From NCBI RefSeq assembly GCF_963678835.1, contig NZ_OY787469.1, forward strand, positions 3,100,001-3,164,000: DNA of 64,000 nt. Direction: 5' to 3'. The notes under the pieces were generated by a model. That model was given only the letters and a program-made list of their open reading frames with translations, searched no databases and was not told the DNA's origin. This document shows, piece by piece, positions 60,861 to 64,000 of this stretch. The position numbers and the translations under genes are program-made. This DNA comes from an uncultured Desulfuromonas sp. (GTDB lineage Bacteria; Desulfobacterota; Desulfuromonadia; Desulfuromonadales; Desulfuromonadaceae). Within the stretch, counting starts at the first letter, position 1, and the number at the start of each line of letters is the position of its first letter.

Positions 60861-62690
60861 ATGAGCTTAGAAAAAATCGAAATTTTCCCTTGGAATAAAA
60901 ATTTTGACACAGGAATTTCTCAAATTGACCAGCAACACCAGCGCCTTGTCGAACTCCTCAATCTTCTGGTAAGTCACTTGGCATTTCAATCAGAAGCTCC
61001 GACGTTGAATACGATTTTCGAGGAACTGAAATCGTACGCGATCATCCATTTCAAAACAGAAGAGGAGATCTGGCGGACGGCTTTTGCTGACGATCCATGG
61101 GCAACAAACCATCAGGAAACCCATGCCCAGTTTGTTGTTGAAGTGATGCGCCTGAAATCGGAGAACAGCGATAAGAGCTTTGATGATGATGTCGTCGCCG
61201 AGATTGTCTCTTTCCTGACCAACTGGCTGACACTGCACATCATTGATGCAGACAAACGATTGGCCAAGGCCGTTTTAGCGTTGCGCTCCGGTTGCTCGCG
61301 ACAAGAGGCCAAACGCATTGCCGATGAACAAATGGCCGGCACAACAAATATCGTCATCAAAACAGTCCTGTCGATGTATGAACGTCTGGCCAGTCACACC
61401 GTACAACTGATCAAAGAAATTCGTCGACGCAAGCAAGCCGAAAAAAAACTCTTGGACACCCATCAGGCATTATGCTTTGCCAAAGAAGATGCTGAGGCGG
61501 CAAATCAAATGAAGAGCGCGTTTATCGCCAATATCAGTCATGAAATCCGTACACCGTTAAATGCCGTAATTGGCATGGTTCACCTTTTAAAACGGGACAA
61601 CCTTACGGAAAAGCAAGCCTTCCGGGTGGATAAAATTGAAGACGCCTCTCAACACCTGTTATCGGTCATCAACGACACGTTGGATCTGTCAAAAGTCGAA
61701 GTGGGAAAACTTGCTCTCGAATCGGTTCCACTCAATCTTCCCAGCCTGGTTCAAGAAACCATCAGTATGCTTGACGACCAAATTGAAGCCAAAGGTCTCG
61801 ACCTGAAAGTGGAATGCGAAAACCTCAGAGGCCATCTGCATGGCGATCCGACACGGCTCAAACAAATGCTGCTCAATTATCTGACCAATGCCATAAAATT
61901 CACCGATCAGGGTTCGATTCTCGTTCGCGCCAGTGTGACTGAAATAAGCCCAACTGTGGCATTGTTACAATTTGAAGTAACCGATACCGGAATCGGTATT
62001 TCCTCAGAGCAACTGCCTCTGTTGTTTTCAAGCTTCTCTCAGGCCGAGGCGTCCACATCCCGCAAATATGGCGGCACAGGCCTTGGGCTGGCTCTGACAC
62101 GGCGCCTTGCCGAATTAATGGAGGGAGAAGCCGGGGTTGAAAGCACCCTTGGTAAGGGAAGTACGTTCTGGTTTACAGCCCATTTGAAAAATGAGCCCAG
62201 TAAGACAAAGACCAACGACAGCACCGCAGAAAATGCCGAAGCACTGCTGAAGAAATTCTATCGGGGCCAAAAGATTCTGCTGGTGGAAGATGATGAAATC
62301 AACCAGGAAATTGCGTTGGATATGCTTGAAGATGCCGGTCTTTTGGCCACAATTGCCAGCGATGGTGCCCAAGCCGTCAAGGCTGTGAGCAAGAGCGAAT
62401 TTGCCCTGGTCCTCATGGATATCCAGATGCCGGTCATGGACGGACTTGAGGCGACGAAACAGATCAGAAAACGGCCTCAATATAATTCGCTACCAATCCT
62501 GGCTATGACAGCCAACGCCAGCGTTGAGGACAAAGAAAACTGTCTGGCGGCAGGAATGCAGGATGTGATCAGCAAACCGGTTGATCCAGAGCAACTGTTT
62601 AAGACTTTGGTCCGCTGGCTGGGAGCTATTGATGAAACACAAGGGGGAATCGCGTGCAAACAGGTCAAAATAAAATCGACCAGACTCTAA
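60861..62690 (+). CDS. Hybrid histidine kinase with N-terminal hemerythrin domain
   Basis: 609 residues from ATG 60861 (GAGAGG upstream). Residues about 8-140 are a bacteriohemerythrin domain: [43 protein letters not shown] and [13 protein letters not shown], giving the His/Glu/Asp ligands of a di-iron O2 site. Then a coiled coil, HisKA ([17 protein letters not shown], phospho-His in SHE), HATPase_c ([31 protein letters not shown]) and a receiver domain ([15 protein letters not shown], phospho-Asp in [13 protein letters not shown]). It probably senses O2 or redox state. The stop overlaps the next gene, so the HD-GYP protein is the likely partner. Confidence 0.93.
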   Translation: MSLEKIEIFPWNKNFDTGISQIDQQHQRLVELLNLLVSHLAFQSEAPTLNTIFEELKSYAIIHFKTEEEIWRTAFADDPWATNHQETHAQFVVEVMRLKSENSDKSFDDDVVAEIVSFLTNWLTLHIIDADKRLAKAVLALRSGCSRQEAKRIADEQMAGTTNIVIKTVLSMYERLASHTVQLIKEIRRRKQAEKKLLDTHQALCFAKEDAEAANQMKSAFIANISHEIRTPLNAVIGMVHLLKRDNLTEKQAFRVDKIEDASQHLLSVINDTLDLSKVEVGKLALESVPLNLPSLVQETISMLDDQIEAKGLDLKVECENLRGHLHGDPTRLKQMLLNYLTNAIKFTDQGSILVRASVTEISPTVALLQFEVTDTGIGISSEQLPLLFSSFSQAEASTSRKYGGTGLGLALTRRLAELMEGEAGVESTLGKGSTFWFTAHLKNEPSKTKTNDSTAENAEALLKKFYRGQKILLVEDDEINQEIALDMLEDAGLLATIASDGAQAVKAVSKSEFALVLMDIQMPVMDGLEATKQIRKRPQYNSLPILAMTANASVEDKENCLAAGMQDVISKPVDPEQLFKTLVRWLGAIDETQGGIACKQVKIKSTRL

Positions 62691-63808
62691 AAACCATTCT
62701 GGTGGTGGATGATATCCGCGAAAACCTGGAGGTTATCGGTGGTGTCCTGCAGAGCGAGTACCGAGTCAGGGTGATCAACTCAGGACAACGGGCGATCAAA
62801 GCCGCAGCAAGTGAGCCGCGTCCCGACCTGATTCTTCTTGATGTCATGATGCCGGAAATGGATGGCTATGCCGTTCTGCGCGAACTCAAAGCCAACCCGG
62901 CGACCAAAGAGATCCCGGTTATTTTCGTCACGGCCATGGATTCAGATCAGGACGAGGAATTCGGCCTGGCCCTCGGCGCGGTGGATTATGTGACTAAACC
63001 GATTAGACCGGCGATTCTGTTAGCACGAGTCCAAACCCAATTGGAATTAAAGGAGTCACGTGACCGGTTGCAGGATCAGAATACCTGGCTCGAACAGGAG
63101 GTCCGGCGACGGATGGCGGAAAACGAACTGGTCAAGGACGTCACTCTGTATGCTCTGGCCTCCCTGGCTGAAGTACGCGATCAGGAAACGGGCTATCATC
63201 TTCAGCGCACCCAAACCTATCTGGTTCTGATGATGGAGCAGCTCAAAGATCATCCACGTTTCAAAGCGGAGTTAAGCGAATCGGATCGGCAACTGATCGC
63301 TAAAGCCGCACCATTGCACGACATCGGCAAAGTCGGCATTCCCGACGAGATACTACTCAAGCCCGCACGACTGACTCCAGAAGAATTTGAGATCATGAAA
63401 ACCCACAGCAAAATCGGCGGTGATGCTCTGGCAAAAGCAGCACAACGTGTTCTTGATGCCCATCCCGACGATAAAAAAGATGCGGAAAGCCAAGGGTCTC
63501 TGGTGTTTATCGAAATCGCGCGCAAAATCGCCCAACACCATCATGAGCGTTGGGATGGTACCGGCTATCCGGACAGCCTGGCCGGCGAAGATATTCCGGT
63601 CCCAGCACGACTGATGACCCTGGTGGATGTTTTCGATGCCCTGAGTTGCAAACGCCCTTACAAAGAGCCTTTTCCCATGGAAGAAACCATCGCCATCATC
63701 TGTGAAGAGCGTGGAAAGCAATTCGACCCGGATGTTGTTGACGCGTTCGTTATTTTACAAGATCAATTTGTTGCGATTGCCAAAGAGTTTGCCAACCCAG
63801 AGCAATAA
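62654..63808 (+). CDS. Response regulator with HD-GYP phosphodiesterase domain
   Basis: 384 residues from the GTG at 62654, overlapping the kinase gene by 37 bp, with GGGGG upstream. The receiver domain (about 14-130) has ILVVDDIRENL, the phospho-Asp in LILLDVMMPEMDG and KPIRPAIL. A coiled linker follows, then HD-GYP (about 170-370) with LHDIGKVGIPDEIL, HSKIGGDAL and HHERWDGTGYP, the GYP motif intact. HD-GYP enzymes degrade cyclic di-GMP, linking an oxygen- or redox-sensing kinase to this second messenger. Confidence 0.95.
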   Translation: MQTGQNKIDQTLKTILVVDDIRENLEVIGGVLQSEYRVRVINSGQRAIKAAASEPRPDLILLDVMMPEMDGYAVLRELKANPATKEIPVIFVTAMDSDQDEEFGLALGAVDYVTKPIRPAILLARVQTQLELKESRDRLQDQNTWLEQEVRRRMAENELVKDVTLYALASLAEVRDQETGYHLQRTQTYLVLMMEQLKDHPRFKAELSESDRQLIAKAAPLHDIGKVGIPDEILLKPARLTPEEFEIMKTHSKIGGDALAKAAQRVLDAHPDDKKDAESQGSLVFIEIARKIAQHHHERWDGTGYPDSLAGEDIPVPARLMTLVDVFDALSCKRPYKEPFPMEETIAIICEERGKQFDPDVVDAFVILQDQFVAIAKEFANPEQ

Positions 63809-63825
63809 CCTGCAGGGAGGGGTTT

Positions 63826-64000
63826 ATGGCAACCATCTTGATTGCCGATGATGACAGCATTACCCGCAACCTGCTGGAACTGAATCTGCAGGACGAAGGA
63901 CATCAGGTCACGGATGTCTCTAACGGTGAAGAAGCGCTGGAAAAACTGCTGACAGAGCAGCCCGACCTGATCATTGCCGATGTGATGATGCCGCACGTCG
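63826..64000 (+). CDS. Response regulator receiver protein (5' part only)
   Basis: ATG 63826 is preceded by GGGAGGGG. The visible 58 residues are a receiver domain: ILIADDDSITRNLLELNLQDEGH, then EEALEKL and the phospho-Asp site LIIADVMMPH. The gene runs off the right edge. It lies 17 bp after the HD-GYP gene, so the three signalling genes are probably one operon. The output domain is outside the window. Confidence 0.92.
   Translation, partial: MATILIADDDSITRNLLELNLQDEGHQVTDVSNGEEALEKLLTEQPDLIIADVMMPHV

Overview
The window looks like a chromosomal segment of a strictly anaerobic deltaproteobacterium of the Desulfuromonas/Pelobacter/Geobacter type. The pointers are many Fe-S, radical-SAM and molybdopterin enzymes, consensus sigma-54 promoters, an apparent UGA-decoded selenoprotein, DUF2064/DUF169 families, a hemerythrin histidine kinase and an HD-GYP response regulator. 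This assignment comes from family content, not from a database search. The dominant theme is molybdenum/tungsten (Mo/W) enzymology: at least eight cofactor-biosynthesis or oxyanion-transport functions surround three separate, paralogous bis-pterin oxidoreductase operons.

Layout. 1-5.2 kb: end of an outer-membrane barrel gene, a chemotaxis receptor, a trigger-factor-like chaperone lacking the PPIase domain, and dispersed repeats. 5.7-13 kb (minus): a ferredoxin-nitroreductase, a DUF169 protein, a ModABC-type transporter, a DUF364 protein, MoeA and a second molybdopterin-binding protein. 13.4-16 kb (plus): sigma-54 promoter, moaE, moaC, a mogA-mobB fusion and a small membrane protein. 16.2-18.6 kb (minus): EamA transporter, NifU-like protein, ketopantoate reductase. 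18.96-25.2 kb (plus): sigma-54 promoter, mobA, CCG-type Fe-S protein, Mo/W enzyme 1, DUF2064 and ferredoxin-DUF169. 25.4-28.3 kb: a candidate selenoprotein and an EamA gene split by an intact insertion sequence. 28.65-40.5 kb (minus): a long gene string with a NitT/TauT-type ABC transporter, a radical SAM/ArsM-like/DUF5714 fusion, a CobW GTPase, an aquaglyceroporin, DUF2064, MoaA, a flavin reductase, a PhnP-like hydrolase and a GNAT protein.

41.1-49 kb (plus): a GAF-PAS-AAA+-Fis sigma-54 activator, a sigma-54 promoter, and Mo/W enzyme 2 with a four-cluster Fe-S subunit, an NrfD-type membrane anchor and a radical SAM enzyme. 50.3-57.5 kb (plus): a putative sigma-54 promoter, a strongly codon-biased Mo/W enzyme 3 with a one-cluster small subunit, two tiny proteins, an OFA-type MFS carrier, a TetR regulator and an aromatic-acid/H+ type MFS carrier. 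57.7-60.7 kb: tRNA-Leu(CAG), insertion-sequence debris and repeats. 60.8-64 kb: a hemerythrin-domain hybrid histidine kinase, an HD-GYP regulator and the start of another response regulator.

How the parts may work together (inference): the biosynthesis genes make bis-PGD cofactor for the three enzymes. Four -24/-12 elements precede moaE, mobA, enzyme 2 and enzyme 3, so cofactor supply and enzyme synthesis may be co-ordinated through sigma-54. The most unusual system is enzyme 3. Its large subunit has lost the usual N-terminal cluster cysteines. Its ferredoxin subunit keeps exactly the ligands for one of two clusters. It sits with small Cys-rich peptides and organic-acid/aromatic-acid carriers. 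This recalls Pelobacter-type Mo/W enzymes that do non-redox chemistry (transhydroxylase, acetylene hydratase), but it matches neither sequence as I remember them.
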